A DNA stretch of 64,000 nt from Thermodesulfomicrobium sp. WS (GTDB lineage: Bacteria; Desulfobacterota; Desulfovibrionia; Desulfovibrionales; Desulfomicrobiaceae), in the NCBI RefSeq assembly GCF_027925145.1, contig NZ_AP027130.1, forward strand, positions 620,001 to 684,000, in the 5' to 3' direction. The stretch's first letter is position 1; each line of letters starts with the position of its first letter. The notes under the pieces were generated by a model. That model searched no databases. It was not told the origin of the DNA and saw only the letters and a list, made by a program, of their open reading frames with translations. This document shows, piece after piece, positions 1-9,111 of the stretch. Both the position numbers and the translations under genes were made by a program.

Positions 1-558
1 GTTGGTCTGCAGGAGTTCGGCGATGATGCGCAGCCCATGGGCCTTGATGGTGGTGCCGGTCTCGGTGATCTCCACGATGGCGTCGGCGAGCCCCTCCACC
101 ACCTTGGCCTCGGTGGCGCCCCAGGAATATTCCACCTCCACCGGGATGCCGGCCTCGGCAAAGTAGCGGCGGGTAAAGCCCACGAACTCCGTGGCGATCT
201 TCTTGCCAGCCAGGTCTTCCGGACGACGGTAGGGGGAGTCGCCGGCCACGGCGAGTACCCAGCGTGCGGGCCGGTTACTGGCCTTGGAGTAGATGAGATC
301 CGCCACCACCACGACGTCGGATTCGTTTTCCAGGATCCAGTCCTTGCCGGTGAGCCCAGCGTCCAGCACCCCGGACTCCACGTAGCGAGCCATTTCCTGG
401 GCCCGGCACAGGGCGAGGGAGAGTTCGGGGTCATCCACCTCCGGAAAGTAATTGCGGTGGTGGGAGGTGATCTTCCACCCAGCCTTGGCAAAGAGTTTGA
501 CGGTGGCCTCTTCCAGGGAACCCTTGGGGATTCCCAGACGCAAGCGGGGTTCGTCCAT
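1..558 (-). CDS. hisG: ATP phosphoribosyltransferase HisG (3' end outside window)
   Basis: First enzyme of histidine biosynthesis: it condenses ATP with PRPP to phosphoribosyl-ATP and is normally feedback-inhibited by histidine. The 186 visible residues begin [15 protein letters not shown], a typical HisG N-terminus, and also show GLTGKDWI and the ETGTT phosphate-binding segment near the cut edge. The C-terminal part is missing, so it cannot be said whether this is the long form with a regulatory domain or the short, HisZ-dependent form. Its ATG shares one base with the hisI stop codon (TAATG), so translation is probably coupled. It is the last visible gene of the minus-strand run that begins at pyrB. 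Confidence 0.95.
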   Translation of the reverse strand, partial: MDEPRLRLGIPKGSLEEATVKLFAKAGWKITSHHRNYFPEVDDPELSLALCRAQEMARYVESGVLDAGLTGKDWILENESDVVVVADLIYSKASNRPARWVLAVAGDSPYRRPEDLAGKKIATEFVGFTRRYFAEAGIPVEVEYSWGATEAKVVEGLADAIVEITETGTTIKAHGLRIIAELLQTN

Positions 559-935
559 TATTGATATACCTCCTTGGGATCGAAGATGATGGGAGAGCAC
601 TTTCGCCACGAGCCATCGGGCAGGCGCTCGGTATAGAAACAGCTGCGGTGGCCGGTGTGGCAGGCGGCGCCGCCCACCTGTTCCACCACGAGCAAAACGG
701 TATCGGCATCGCAGTCCAGGCGGATGGCGCGGACCTTTTGCACGTGTCCGGAAGTGCCGCCCTTGTGCCAGAGTGTCTGGCGGCTGCGGCTGTAGTAGTG
801 GGCCTCTCCGGTGGCGAGGGTGGCCTCCCAGGCGGCTTCGTTCATATAGGCGAGCATGAGCACCTCGCCGGTGGCGGCGTCTTGGGCGATGGCTGGCACG
901 AGGCCGCCACACTTGGCAAAATCAGGTTTGTGCAT
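558..935 (-). CDS. hisI: Phosphoribosyl-AMP cyclohydrolase HisI
   Basis: Opens the adenine ring of phosphoribosyl-AMP in histidine biosynthesis. The 125-residue protein is a stand-alone cyclohydrolase without the HisE pyrophosphohydrolase domain. It carries the metal-binding [10 protein letters not shown] block and the [10 protein letters not shown] block of the family. The ATG at 935 was chosen over an in-frame start 30 bases upstream because AAGGAAC lies at good spacing before it and the protein then begins [11 protein letters not shown], a normal family start. It overlaps the end of rlmN by 14 bases and its stop shares a base with the hisG start, so it lies within a coupled operon. Confidence 0.96.
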   Translation of the reverse strand: MHKPDFAKCGGLVPAIAQDAATGEVLMLAYMNEAAWEATLATGEAHYYSRSRQTLWHKGGTSGHVQKVRAIRLDCDADTVLLVVEQVGGAACHTGHRSCFYTERLPDGSWRKCSPIIFDPKEVYQ

Positions 936-1974
936 GGGCGGTTCCTTGGGTGGCGAGTTGTCCACAGGCCGCGGCGATGTCCTGGCCCTTGCTCTTGCGC
1001 AGCGTCACCGTGAAGCCTTTGCGCCGCAAGAGGTCTTCAAAGGCGAGGACCGCGTCGGGGGCGGGGGCCTGGTAGGTCGCGCCGGGCGTGGGATTGTAGG
1101 CGATGAGATTGACCTTGCATTTGAGGTGGGAGAGCAGCCGCACCAAATCCCGGGCGTGGGCAAGGGTGTCGTTGACCCCGCCAAGGAGCAGATACTCGAT
1201 GGTGATGCGCTCCCGGGGCCGCAGGGGGTAGCGGCGAAGCGCCGCCATGAGCTCGGTGATCTCCCAGCCTGCCGCCTTGGGCATGATGCGCGCCCGCAGC
1301 TCTTGGGTGGGCGCATGGAGCGAGATGGCCGGCAGGGCGAGGTCTTCTTCGGCGAGAAGCTGAAGCGTACCGGGGATGCCGCAGGTGGAAAGGGTCACGC
1401 GGCGGCGGGAGAAGCTCAGCCCCTCGGGGTGCGTCAGGATGTGGAGGGCGCGGCGCACGTTGGGCCAATTGAGAAAGGGCTCGCCCATCCCCATGAACAC
1501 GAGGTTGGTGATGGGTTTTTGTGGGACGTTTTCCTCTGCCCAGAGGCGGGCGGCAAGCACCTGGGCGGCGATCTCGCCGCCGGTCATGTTGCGCCGAAGG
1601 CCCATGGTCCCGGTGGCGCAGAAGGTGCAGGCCATGGGGCAGCCCACCTGGCAGGACAGGCATTGGGTGAAGCGGTCGTCATCGGGGATGAGCACGGTCT
1701 CCACTTGGGCCCCGTCGTGCAGGGTCAGGAGGAATTTGACCGTGCCGTCCTGGCTTTGTTGGACCTGGGCGATGCGCGGCAAACGGGCGCTCGCCGTGGC
1801 GCTGAGCTCGGCGCGCAGGGCCTTGGCCAAGTTGGTCATGGCGGCCACATCCAGCTGGCCGCGGCGCCACAGCCATTGCCACAGTTGCCGGCCCCGAAAC
1901 GGAGGATGCCCGCGCCGGCTCACGAAATCCTCGAGCTCGGGGAGGGTGAAGTCCAGAAGGTTGGGGGTATCCAT
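922..1974 (-). CDS. rlmN: Dual-specificity 23S rRNA/tRNA adenine-C2 methyltransferase RlmN
   Basis: Radical-SAM enzyme that methylates C2 of A2503 in 23S rRNA and A37 in some tRNAs. The 350-residue protein has the CxxxCxxC cluster motif at Cys112, Cys116 and Cys119 within [12 protein letters not shown], and the C-terminal AACGQLA motif with the catalytic cysteine near residue 337. Cfr, the paralogue that methylates C8, is less likely given the overall RlmN-like N-terminus. AGAGG precedes the ATG. It starts 5 bases after the HD-domain gene and overlaps hisI by 14 bases, so it is co-transcribed with genes of unrelated function. Confidence 0.95.
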   Translation of the reverse strand: MDTPNLLDFTLPELEDFVSRRGHPPFRGRQLWQWLWRRGQLDVAAMTNLAKALRAELSATASARLPRIAQVQQSQDGTVKFLLTLHDGAQVETVLIPDDDRFTQCLSCQVGCPMACTFCATGTMGLRRNMTGGEIAAQVLAARLWAEENVPQKPITNLVFMGMGEPFLNWPNVRRALHILTHPEGLSFSRRRVTLSTCGIPGTLQLLAEEDLALPAISLHAPTQELRARIMPKAAGWEITELMAALRRYPLRPRERITIEYLLLGGVNDTLAHARDLVRLLSHLKCKVNLIAYNPTPGATYQAPAPDAVLAFEDLLRRKGFTVTLRKSKGQDIAAACGQLATQGTAHAQT

Positions 1975-1979
1975 GGCCT

Positions 1980-3299
1980 CTACAGGCGGTTGAGCTCCTT
2001 GTAGCGCAGGACGAATTGCACCGCCTCGTCCACGGTGGCGACATCGCCGGAGATTTGCGCCTGAAGCAGGCTGTCGCGAATCAGCCCCACCGCGGGGCCG
2101 GGCTTGATGCCGGCGATGTCCATGATCTGCTTGCCGTTGAGCAGCGGCTCCAGCAGCTCTTCACGGATATCGGCCCGGTCGAGCATCTTCATGTTGTGGT
2201 TGAACTCGGTGTAGGCCGCGCCGCGGGCCTTGATGTTGGCTCGGGCGATCTCGATGAGCCGCGGGTACTCGTCCAGGGCCTTGAAGCGGCGGATGCCTTT
2301 GTCGGTGAGCATGAAATGGAAATGCATGTGGTGCCGCACCAGGTGGCAGATGAGGTCCACCTCGTCGGTGTTGAACCGCAGACGCTTGAGGATCTTGCGG
2401 GCCACTTTGGCCCCCACCCGATGGTGCTGGTAGAAGGTGATGCGTTCTCCCACGCTTTCACCGGTGTAGAGCTTGCCGCAGTCGTGGAAGAGGCAGGCCA
2501 GGGTGCCGTACCAGTCGTAGGGGAGTTCCTCGGGGTAGTGGCGCATGACCGCTACCGTATGCTCCCATACGGACTCGTGCTGGTCTTCGCTCTTGGTCTC
2601 GAAGATGCGCGACAAGGCAGCGAGCTCGGGCACCAGGCCGTGGAGGATCATGGTGTCGAAGAGCAGCTGCACGAAGCGCCACATGTTTTCCGCCTCCACC
2701 TTGCGCCACTCGTCCATGATGTCCGTGACCGAGACGTAGTCGAGTACGCGGCGGGAGGAGCGCACCAAGGCCATCCAGGTGTTGGCCTCGATGGGCAGGT
2801 GGTAGTTGGCGGCAAAGCGCAGGGCGCGGATGGCGCGCGAGTAGTCGTGCTTGAGGGTTTCGTCGGGAATGCCCTTGAGCTGCACCACCCCGCGATCCAG
2901 GGATTCGAAGCCGTCGTAGGTGTCCCGAGGTTGCGGGATGTAGGGGCAGGCCACGGAAAGGGGAAACTCTTCGCATTCCTGGAGGGAAAGGATCATGCGC
3001 GGGGTGAGCTGCGCCACACAGACCTCGGGATGCGAGGCGTCGAGGACGTCGGCGGCGTAGAAGTGGAAGACGGATTCCCCTTGGGTGAGGGTGGCGAACA
3101 TCGGCCCCTCGGCGGCTTTGACCTCGGGAAAGAGGCCGCGCAGACCGTCGAGGTCCAAATCGGTGCAGATATCCACGGTGGCGTCTTTGGAATGGGCGAG
3201 CAGGCGTTCATGCAGGGCGGCGCCAATGACGTAGGCGTCGTAGCCGTTGCGCATGATGGTTTTGCACAGGGAGGCGGCATCACGGATGGGTTGGGGCAT
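1980..3299 (-). CDS. HD-domain protein related to tRNA nucleotidyltransferase/poly(A) polymerase, active site degenerate
   Basis: This 439-residue protein has the layout of the CCA-adding enzyme/poly(A) polymerase family followed by an HD phosphohydrolase domain. The RNA-binding-like stretch RAIRALRFAANYHLPIE (from residue 155) matches that family. The HD domain is intact, with EHTVAVMRH near residue 247 and LFHDCGKLYT containing His272-Asp273. At the N-terminus, however, the glycine-rich GGxVRD signature reads VIGAALHERLL, and the acidic block is DICTDLDLD. Nucleotidyl transfer is therefore doubtful, while phosphohydrolase activity is plausible. AAGGAG precedes the start. The real substrate cannot be told from sequence. 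Confidence 0.8.
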   Translation of the reverse strand: MPQPIRDAASLCKTIMRNGYDAYVIGAALHERLLAHSKDATVDICTDLDLDGLRGLFPEVKAAEGPMFATLTQGESVFHFYAADVLDASHPEVCVAQLTPRMILSLQECEEFPLSVACPYIPQPRDTYDGFESLDRGVVQLKGIPDETLKHDYSRAIRALRFAANYHLPIEANTWMALVRSSRRVLDYVSVTDIMDEWRKVEAENMWRFVQLLFDTMILHGLVPELAALSRIFETKSEDQHESVWEHTVAVMRHYPEELPYDWYGTLACLFHDCGKLYTGESVGERITFYQHHRVGAKVARKILKRLRFNTDEVDLICHLVRHHMHFHFMLTDKGIRRFKALDEYPRLIEIARANIKARGAAYTEFNHNMKMLDRADIREELLEPLLNGKQIMDIAGIKPGPAVGLIRDSLLQAQISGDVATVDEAVQFVLRYKELNRL

Positions 3300-3334
3300 G
3301 AGAAGGCTCCTTATGGCACACGCAAAATCCCGGC

Positions 3335-4720
3335 TTATGGCTCGGAAGAGAAATCTTCGTCTTTTTCCATGGTCTTGGTCAAGCGGTAGCGCAGCTGCCG
3401 AAAACTGATTCCCAAGAGTTCCGCGGCCTTGCCTTTATGGCCGCCGGTCTTGGCAAGGGCCTCCTGGAGCACGGCACGTTCGTGCTCCAGGAGATACTGG
3501 TCGAGGTTGATCTGTCCGCTCCACAGGCGGGAAAGTTCCGGGTCGTGGGCGCGGGGGGCGCAGGTTTCATAAATGATAAGCGATTCTGGTCGGATGACCC
3601 GACCGGTCTCCAGCGCCACGGCGCGTTCGACGATGTTTTCCAGCTCGCGCACGTTGCCGGGGTAGGTATAGGAGAGCAGTTTGGTCCGGGCGCCTTCGGA
3701 AAAGGCGCTGATGGAGCGCTTCTGTTCGGCGCAGGCCCGACGCAGGAAGTGTTCGGCCAGGGGGAGGATGTCTTCCTGGCGCTCCCGCAGCGGCGGCAGA
3801 TGCACCCGCACGCCGCTCAAACGGTAGTAGAGGTCTTCGCGCAGGCTCCCCTGGGCCACTTCCTCCTCCACCGGGCGGTTGGTGGCGGCGATGATGCGCA
3901 CATCGGCGCTGCACTCTTCCGTGGCACCCAAAGGGAGAAAGCGGCGCTCCTGGAGAAAGCGCAGGAGCTTGACCTGCATGGCCGGGGCGAGCTCCGCCAC
4001 TTCGTCGAGAAACAGGGTGCCGCCGTTTGCCATTTCCACCAGGCCTTTTTTGGAGCGGTCGGCGCCGGTAAAGGCCCCTTTGCGGAACCCGAAGAGTTCG
4101 CTCTCCACCAGGTGTTCCGGGAGGCCGCCGCAATTGATGGCCAGAAACGGCCCGCCCCCCCGGGGGCTTTGGCGATGGATGGTGCGGGCGATGAGCTCCT
4201 TGCCGGTGCCGGATTCGCCGGTGATGAGCACGGAAATGGGCGTGGGCGCGATGCGTTCGGCAAGGCGCAGCACGTGGCCCATGGCCGGAGAGTGGGCGAT
4301 GACCGTGCCGTAGCGGTCGTGGAGCTCGCCTTTGAGCAGGGCGTTTTCCATCTCCAGGCGGGCGCTCTCCAGGGTGCGCTCCACGAGGAGCAAGAGTTCG
4401 TCCAGCTCGAAGGGTTTGGCGATGTAGTCCCGGGCGCCGAGGCGGATGGCCTCCATGGCGCTTTTGGTGTCCGCATAGGCGGTGATCATGACCGCCGGCG
4501 TGGGCAGACCGGCCTCGTGCATGCGCCGCAAGAGCTCCAGGCCGCTTTCCGTCCCCAGGCGCAGATCCACCAGGGCGAGATCCACGCTTTCCCGCTCCAG
4601 GATCTTCCAGGCCGAGGCAAGGTCTGCGGCCAGGCGCACCTGGTGGCGGGCGCGGGAGAGGGCGATTTCCAGCACCTCCCGCAGGCTGAGGTCATCATCG
4701 ACGATCAGGATGCGGGCCAT
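3335..4720 (-). CDS. Sigma-54-dependent response regulator, NtrC/PilR type
   Basis: Two-component activator of sigma-54 promoters, 461 residues. The receiver domain (about 1-120) has the acidic pair in ILIVDDD, the phospho-accepting Asp in VDLRLG and the Lys in AKPF. The AAA+ domain (about 140-375) has GESGTGKE and the sigma-54-contacting GAFTGA loop. A Fis-type helix-turn-helix ends the protein; GISFRQLRYRL resembles PilR. The ATG at 4720 was chosen because the receiver begins there. It lies 16 bases inside pyrC and has only a weak ribosome site, so translation probably depends on pyrC. No sensor kinase gene lies next to it, so its signal and targets are unknown. Confidence 0.92.
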   Translation of the reverse strand: MARILIVDDDLSLREVLEIALSRARHQVRLAADLASAWKILERESVDLALVDLRLGTESGLELLRRMHEAGLPTPAVMITAYADTKSAMEAIRLGARDYIAKPFELDELLLLVERTLESARLEMENALLKGELHDRYGTVIAHSPAMGHVLRLAERIAPTPISVLITGESGTGKELIARTIHRQSPRGGGPFLAINCGGLPEHLVESELFGFRKGAFTGADRSKKGLVEMANGGTLFLDEVAELAPAMQVKLLRFLQERRFLPLGATEECSADVRIIAATNRPVEEEVAQGSLREDLYYRLSGVRVHLPPLRERQEDILPLAEHFLRRACAEQKRSISAFSEGARTKLLSYTYPGNVRELENIVERAVALETGRVIRPESLIIYETCAPRAHDPELSRLWSGQINLDQYLLEHERAVLQEALAKTGGHKGKAAELLGISFRQLRYRLTKTMEKDEDFSSEP

Positions 4721-5991
4721 GGCGTGCGCTGGAACAAAAGGTGGCCGTCGATGAAGTGGGCAAGGACCTGGCCAGGGAGTTCCATGCCCAGGGCCGGGGT
4801 ATTGGTGCTCTTGGAGAGCATGGTCTTTCGGGACACGGTCCAGGTGGCGTCTTCCGCCAGAAGGAGGAAATTGGCAGGAGCGCCTTCCTCGATGCGTGCT
4901 TCCGGCAGGCGGAAGATGCGCGCCGGAGCCTCGGCCCAGAGGCGCACGACGTCGCTCCAGGAAAGCGCGTGTTCGCGCACCAAAAGGGTGGTGAGCGACA
5001 GGGCCGTATCCAGACCGCTGATGCCGAAGGGCGCTTCGTCGAAGGGGACGTCTTTTTCGTGGGCCGCGTGCGGGGCGTGGTCCGTGGCCAGGATGTCGAT
5101 GACTCCGGTGCGCACGGCCTCGCGCAGGGCCAGGACGTCGTCGGCGCTGCGCAGCGGCGGATTCACCTTGGCGGCGGTGCGGTAGCCTTCTACCAGGGTC
5201 TCGTCCCATACCAGGTAGTGGGGACAGGTCTCGGCCGTGACCGGCACCCCTTTGGCCTTGGCCTGGGCGATGATCTCCACCGAAGCGCGGCAGCTGATAT
5301 GGGCCAGGTGGATGGGGATGTGGAGATAGCTCGCCAAGAGGACGTCCCGCGCCACCTGGATGGCCTCGCTGATGTCCGGGATGCCTTTGATCCCCAGGCG
5401 GCCGGAGAGCGCGCCTTCGTTCATGCCTCCGCCAGCGCCCAGCGTGGGGTCTTCGCAATGGTCGATGACCACAAGTCCGAGGTCGGCGGCGTACTCCATG
5501 GCCCGACGCAGGATCTCCGTGGAGGCCACGGGTTTTCCGTCATTGGAGAGGGCCACGCATCCTGCCTCGGCCAGTTCGCCGGCAGGCGCCAGTTCCTGGC
5601 CGGCCAGGCCCTTGGTCAGGGCGCCGATGGGCCGAAGCCAGGGGCCGTGGGGGTGGCTTCCGCGGGCCCGCTCCAGCATGAAGGTGGTCACCGCAGCCGA
5701 GTCGTTGACCGGATTGGTGTTGGCCATGGCCATCACCTGGCCAAAGCCGCCCGCCAGGGCAGCGGCAAGGCCTGAGGCGATGTCTTCTTTGTATTCGAAT
5801 CCAGGCTCCCGCAGGTGCACATGGGCGTCGATGAGGCTCGGAAGCAGGCGGGCACCATGGGCGTCCAGGAGGCGTGCGCCTTCGTCCTGGAGGCTTCCTG
5901 CCGGGGCGATGGCAGCGATACGGTCTGCCTGGACGGCAAGGTCCACGGTGGCATCGTTCAGGCGGGCATGGCGGATGATCCAGGTGAGCAT
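4705..5991 (-). CDS. pyrC: Dihydroorotase, class I
   Basis: Cyclises carbamoyl-aspartate to dihydroorotate, the third step of pyrimidine synthesis. The 428-residue protein has the zinc-binding [10 protein letters not shown] motif (His57, His59), IDHCEDP, HLAHISC and ATDHAPH, all typical of class I amidohydrolase-type dihydroorotases. The start at 5991 is fixed by a strong AAGGAGA; longer versions of the frame read into the pyrB gene. It overlaps the end of pyrB by 34 bases and is overlapped in turn by the response regulator. The metal ligands look complete, so it should be active rather than a non-catalytic partner of PyrB. Confidence 0.95.
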   Translation of the reverse strand: MLTWIIRHARLNDATVDLAVQADRIAAIAPAGSLQDEGARLLDAHGARLLPSLIDAHVHLREPGFEYKEDIASGLAAALAGGFGQVMAMANTNPVNDSAAVTTFMLERARGSHPHGPWLRPIGALTKGLAGQELAPAGELAEAGCVALSNDGKPVASTEILRRAMEYAADLGLVVIDHCEDPTLGAGGGMNEGALSGRLGIKGIPDISEAIQVARDVLLASYLHIPIHLAHISCRASVEIIAQAKAKGVPVTAETCPHYLVWDETLVEGYRTAAKVNPPLRSADDVLALREAVRTGVIDILATDHAPHAAHEKDVPFDEAPFGISGLDTALSLTTLLVREHALSWSDVVRLWAEAPARIFRLPEARIEEGAPANFLLLAEDATWTVSRKTMLSKSTNTPALGMELPGQVLAHFIDGHLLFQRTPWPAS

Positions 5992-6929
5992 GAAACTCTC
6001 CTTGAGGCGTTGCGGGTAAGCAGCAGGTGGAGCACGGCCATGCGCACGGCCACTCCCGCGGTCACTTGGTCGAGGACGCGGCTGGCCGGACCATCGGCCA
6101 CGGAATCGGCGATCTCCACGCCCCGGTTCATGGGGCCGGGGTGCAGGACTATGGCGCCCGGGGCCGCCTTGGCGAGCAGCGCACGCGACAGGCCAAAGCG
6201 CCGGGCATATTCGGCAAGGCTCGGGAGAAGCCCCGCCTGCTGGCGCTCCAATTGGAGGCGCAGACACATGATGGCGTCCGCCCCGGCCACCGCCGTGCCC
6301 GGGTCGGTGTACACCTGGGCGGGCCAGCTGGCCACCCCTGGGGGCAGCAGGGTGCGGGGCGCGCAGAGGCGGACACGCACGCCCAGGCGGGAGAGGAGGT
6401 CCACGCCGGAGCGCGCCACCCGGCTATGGGCGATGTCGCCGAGGATGCAGACGACCTTGCCGGCGAACGCCCCCTGCCAGGCCTGGCTCAGGGTGAAGGT
6501 GTCGAGCAGCGCCTGGGTGGGGTGGGCGTGCTGGCCGTCGCCGGCGTTGATGACCGCGCAGCACAGCCGCTCGGCCAGGTACTGGGCAGCGCCGCTTGCC
6601 CGGTGGCGGATGACGATGGCGTCCGGCCGCATGGCCTCCAGGGTGAGGGCCGTGTCCTTGAGGCTTTCGCCTTTTTGCAGAGAGCTGGTGGAGGCGCTGA
6701 TGCTGAAGCTGTCGGCGGACAGGCGCTTGGCCGCAACGTCAAAGGAGACCTTGGTGCGGGTGGAGGGCTCGGCAAAAAAGAGGACGACGCTTTTGCCTTT
6801 GAGAATGGGCGCTTTCTTGACGGGGCGGGTGTTGATCTCGGCAAAGCGCTCGGCCGTGCGCAAGAGAAAGAGCGCCTCCTCGGTGGTGAGCTGAGAGACG
6901 TCGAGCAGGTCTTTATGGGGCCATTGCAT
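5958..6929 (-). CDS. pyrB: Aspartate carbamoyltransferase catalytic subunit
   Basis: Joins carbamoyl phosphate and aspartate, the committed step of pyrimidine synthesis. The 323-residue protein has [11 protein letters not shown] (carbamoyl-phosphate loop, residues 54-64), AHPTQALLD and HPGPMNRG. No PyrI regulatory subunit gene is adjacent, so control at the enzyme level may be absent or may rely on the pyrC partner. The start codon lies only 24 bases after a hairpin followed by nine T residues, which leaves no room for a promoter between them. Expression must therefore come through that hairpin (see the leader entries). Confidence 0.96.
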   Translation of the reverse strand: MQWPHKDLLDVSQLTTEEALFLLRTAERFAEINTRPVKKAPILKGKSVVLFFAEPSTRTKVSFDVAAKRLSADSFSISASTSSLQKGESLKDTALTLEAMRPDAIVIRHRASGAAQYLAERLCCAVINAGDGQHAHPTQALLDTFTLSQAWQGAFAGKVVCILGDIAHSRVARSGVDLLSRLGVRVRLCAPRTLLPPGVASWPAQVYTDPGTAVAGADAIMCLRLQLERQQAGLLPSLAEYARRFGLSRALLAKAAPGAIVLHPGPMNRGVEIADSVADGPASRVLDQVTAGVAVRMAVLHLLLTRNASRRVSCSPGSSAMPA

Positions 6930-7026
6930 GGGGACCTCGCTGGGCTAGGACGAAAAAAAAAGGGGCCTTCCAGCTGCGGAAGGGCCCCGTTGGCTTGAAA
7001 AGTTCAGCGGATTTTCGAAGAATCAT
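6913..7026 (-). CDS. Possible pyrB leader peptide, 37 codons, overlapping the attenuator
   Basis: A short frame starts at an ATG upstream of the hairpin, runs straight through both stem arms and the T9 tract (encoding APFFFVL), and stops 17 bases inside pyrB in a different frame. This is the same arrangement as the PyrL leader frame of enterobacterial pyrBI, where coupled translation behind a UTP-sensitive polymerase prevents termination. The ribosome site is poor. The frame could simply be open by chance, so confidence is modest; the arrangement rather than the sequence supports it. Confidence 0.35.
   Translation of the reverse strand: MILRKSAELFKPTGPFRSWKAPFFFVLAQRGPHAMAP
6953..6988 (-). 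terminator. Intrinsic terminator/probable attenuator in the pyrB leader
   Basis: On the minus strand a 10-bp stem with one bulged G (GGGGCCCTTCC paired with GGAAGGCCCC, loop of 6) is followed directly by nine T residues. It is a textbook Rho-independent terminator. It ends 24 bases before the pyrB ATG and about 110 bases after the stop of the upstream ABC-transporter gene, so it can serve both as the transporter operon terminator and as an attenuator for pyrB. Confidence 0.8.
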
Positions 7027-7067
7027 GGCGCTCGGCGGATGCTCGGTCCGGCGTTCCTCCGCAAAAT

Positions 7068-7096
7068 TTTCTAGCCGAGAGAGACGTGGCCGTCCA
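7068..7096 (-). promoter_or_regulatory. pyrB: Candidate sigma-70 promoter for the pyr operon
   Basis: TGGACG and TAGAAA on the minus strand are separated by exactly 17 bases, each matching the consensus at 4 of 6 positions. Initiation here would give a leader of about 130 bases that carries the terminator hairpin, which fits control by attenuation. This is a prediction from consensus only. Confidence 0.35.
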
Positions 7097-7100
7097 GGAC

Positions 7101-8111
7101 TTATATCCACCCCTCCTCCACCCCGTGGCAGGCCACGTGCGTGCCGGAGGGCAGGGCGTGGAGCCGCGGGATGTCCTGGCGGCAGCGCTCCCGGGCGTGG
7201 GGGCAGCGGCCGTGGAACACGCAGCCGGAAGGCAGGTGGATGGGCGTGGGTACGTCGCCGGTGAGTTTCACATGGGAAAAGCCCGTGGCGCCGATCTTGG
7301 GAATGGCGGAGATGAGGGCCTGGGTGTACGGGTGGCGTGGGGCCTGGAAGATCTCTTCGGCGTCCGCCAGCTCACACAGACACCCCAAGTACATCACTGC
7401 CACGCGGTTGGAGATATGGCGCACCACCGAGAGGTCGTGGCTGATGAAGAGGTAGGTCAGGCCGCGTTGCTCCTGAAGGTCCATGAGCAGATTGAGGATT
7501 TGCGCCTGAATGGACACGTCCAGGGCCGCGATGGGCTCATCGGCGACGATGAACTCCGGGTCCACGGCCAATGCTCGGGCAATGGAGACCCGCTGGCGCT
7601 GGCCGCCGGAAAATTCGTGCGGGAAGCGGTCCCCCCAGTCGGGGTTGACGCCTACCTGTTCCATGACTTCTGCCGCCCGCTGTGCGGCCTCGTGCGCGGA
7701 TAGATGCGGGTTGTGGAAGATGATGGGCTCGGTGATGATGTCGCGGATGCGCATGCGCGGGTTGAGGGAAGCGTATGGGTCCTGGAAGACCATCTGCATC
7801 TTGGTGCGGTATGGCCGCATGCGGTTTCGGGAGAGATTGTCGATGCGTTCGCCCCGGTAGCGGATTTCGCCGGAATTGGGCGGATAGAGGCGCATGACGG
7901 TACGGGCCAAGGTCGATTTGCCGCACCCGGATTCTCCCACCACGCTGACGGTTTCCCCTTCATGGATGGAGAAGGAGACATTGTTGACCGCATGGACGAT
8001 GGTGCGGCGTTGGGTGAGTTTGCCGTTCTGCCAGGAGATACGGTCCAGAAAGCCGCCGGAAATATCGAAGTGCTTGACCACGTTACGGAGTTCTACCAGC
8101 ACAGTCTTCAT
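7101..8111 (-). CDS. dppF: Peptide/nickel-type ABC transporter ATP-binding protein DppF
   Basis: Second of two ATPases powering a Dpp/Opp-family importer; cytoplasmic, attached to the permeases. The 336-residue protein has Walker A GESGCGKST, the FSGGQRQRVSIARAL signature, Walker B ADEPIAALD and the C-terminal oligopeptide-transporter cysteine block CVFHGRCPHARERC. The start at 8111 follows AAAAGGAG; the frame upstream of it belongs to dppD read in another phase. It is the last gene of the five-gene transporter operon and its stop is followed about 110 bases later by the hairpin and T-tract in front of pyrB. Confidence 0.95.
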   Translation of the reverse strand: MKTVLVELRNVVKHFDISGGFLDRISWQNGKLTQRRTIVHAVNNVSFSIHEGETVSVVGESGCGKSTLARTVMRLYPPNSGEIRYRGERIDNLSRNRMRPYRTKMQMVFQDPYASLNPRMRIRDIITEPIIFHNPHLSAHEAAQRAAEVMEQVGVNPDWGDRFPHEFSGGQRQRVSIARALAVDPEFIVADEPIAALDVSIQAQILNLLMDLQEQRGLTYLFISHDLSVVRHISNRVAVMYLGCLCELADAEEIFQAPRHPYTQALISAIPKIGATGFSHVKLTGDVPTPIHLPSGCVFHGRCPHARERCRQDIPRLHALPSGTHVACHGVEEGWI

Positions 8112-8124
8112 GGCAGTGCTCCTT

Positions 8125-9099
8125 TTAGTCCACGAGATGGCAGGCCACTGCCGTGCCGTCGGCAAGAGGGTGCAAACGGGGAGGAGTCGTGCGGCAGATG
8201 TCCGCAACCTTGGGACAGCGGTTGTGGAAGGGGCACCCTGAAGGAATTCGGGAGAGCGTGGGCATCGTTCCGGGAATCTGGTTGAGCCGACCGCGGCGCG
8301 CGGCGTTTTGCGGCAGGGCTGCGAGGAGCCCTTGGGTGTAGGGATGCTTGGGGGCGCGGATGATGCTCTCGGTGGGACCCATCTCCACGATGGTACCGGC
8401 GTACATGACGGCAATTTTTTGGGTGACCTGGGAGACCACGGCCAGGTCATGGGTGATGAGCAGAAGTCCCATGTGCGCGGTCTCGCACAGATGCAGCAAA
8501 AGCTCCATGATGTCCGCCTGGATGGTGACATCCAGGGCCGTGGTCGGCTCGTCGGCGATGATGAGTGACGGCGAGGTGAGCAGGGCGATGGCGATGACGA
8601 TGCGCTGGCGCATACCGCCGGAAAACTCATGCGGGTATTGGCGCAGGCGCTTTTCCGGCGAGGGGATGGCCACCTGCCGCAGTTTTTCCAGGGCCAGGGC
8701 CTTTGCCTCGGCGGTGCTCATGGGGAAGTGGGCGAGAAGGGTCTCCACCATTTGCGTGCCGATGGTCAGCACTGGATTGAGGGTCATCATGGGATCCTGG
8801 AAGATCATGGCGATGCGGTTGCCGCGGATTTGGCGCATCGCTTCCGGAGAGAGGACTGCCAGGTCTTGGCCTTCAAAGAGGATGGATCCGGAGGTGATCT
8901 GCCCGGGTTTGCTCACCAGATTGAGCAGGGCAAACCCGGTGACGGACTTGCCGGCCCCGGATTCGCCTACCAAACCCATGCGCTCGCCCTTGGCGAGGTC
9001 GAAGCTGACGTGGCGCACGGCAGGAAGAGGGCCGGTGCGGAGCTGAAAATCGACGCACAGGTCACGGACTTGGAGGAGTGCCGAGGATTCGTGGCTCAT
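8125..9099 (-). CDS. dppD: Peptide/nickel-type ABC transporter ATP-binding protein DppD
   Basis: First ATPase of the importer, 324 residues. Visible motifs are Walker A GESGAGKS, signature FSGGMRQRIVIAIAL, Walker B IADEPTTALD, and the C-terminal CPFHNRCPKVADIC block found in oligopeptide, dipeptide and nickel transporter ATPases. It is preceded by dppC (12 bases away) and followed by dppF after 13 bases, the usual gene order. The ribosome site is weak, which suggests translational coupling to dppC. The cargo cannot be decided from an ATPase. Confidence 0.94.
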   Translation of the reverse strand: MSHESSALLQVRDLCVDFQLRTGPLPAVRHVSFDLAKGERMGLVGESGAGKSVTGFALLNLVSKPGQITSGSILFEGQDLAVLSPEAMRQIRGNRIAMIFQDPMMTLNPVLTIGTQMVETLLAHFPMSTAEAKALALEKLRQVAIPSPEKRLRQYPHEFSGGMRQRIVIAIALLTSPSLIIADEPTTALDVTIQADIMELLLHLCETAHMGLLLITHDLAVVSQVTQKIAVMYAGTIVEMGPTESIIRAPKHPYTQGLLAALPQNAARRGRLNQIPGTMPTLSRIPSGCPFHNRCPKVADICRTTPPRLHPLADGTAVACHLVD

Positions 9100-9111
9100 G
9101 GGAAACGCAGG

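Noticed and set aside
958-966. TTGTCCACA as a DnaA box
   Set aside because: A single near-match inside the hisI/rlmN junction, far from dnaA and not clustered with others.
6913-7026. Phenylalanine attenuator because of three Phe codons in the leader frame
   Set aside because: The Phe codons are simply the T9 tract of the terminator, and the downstream genes make pyrimidines.
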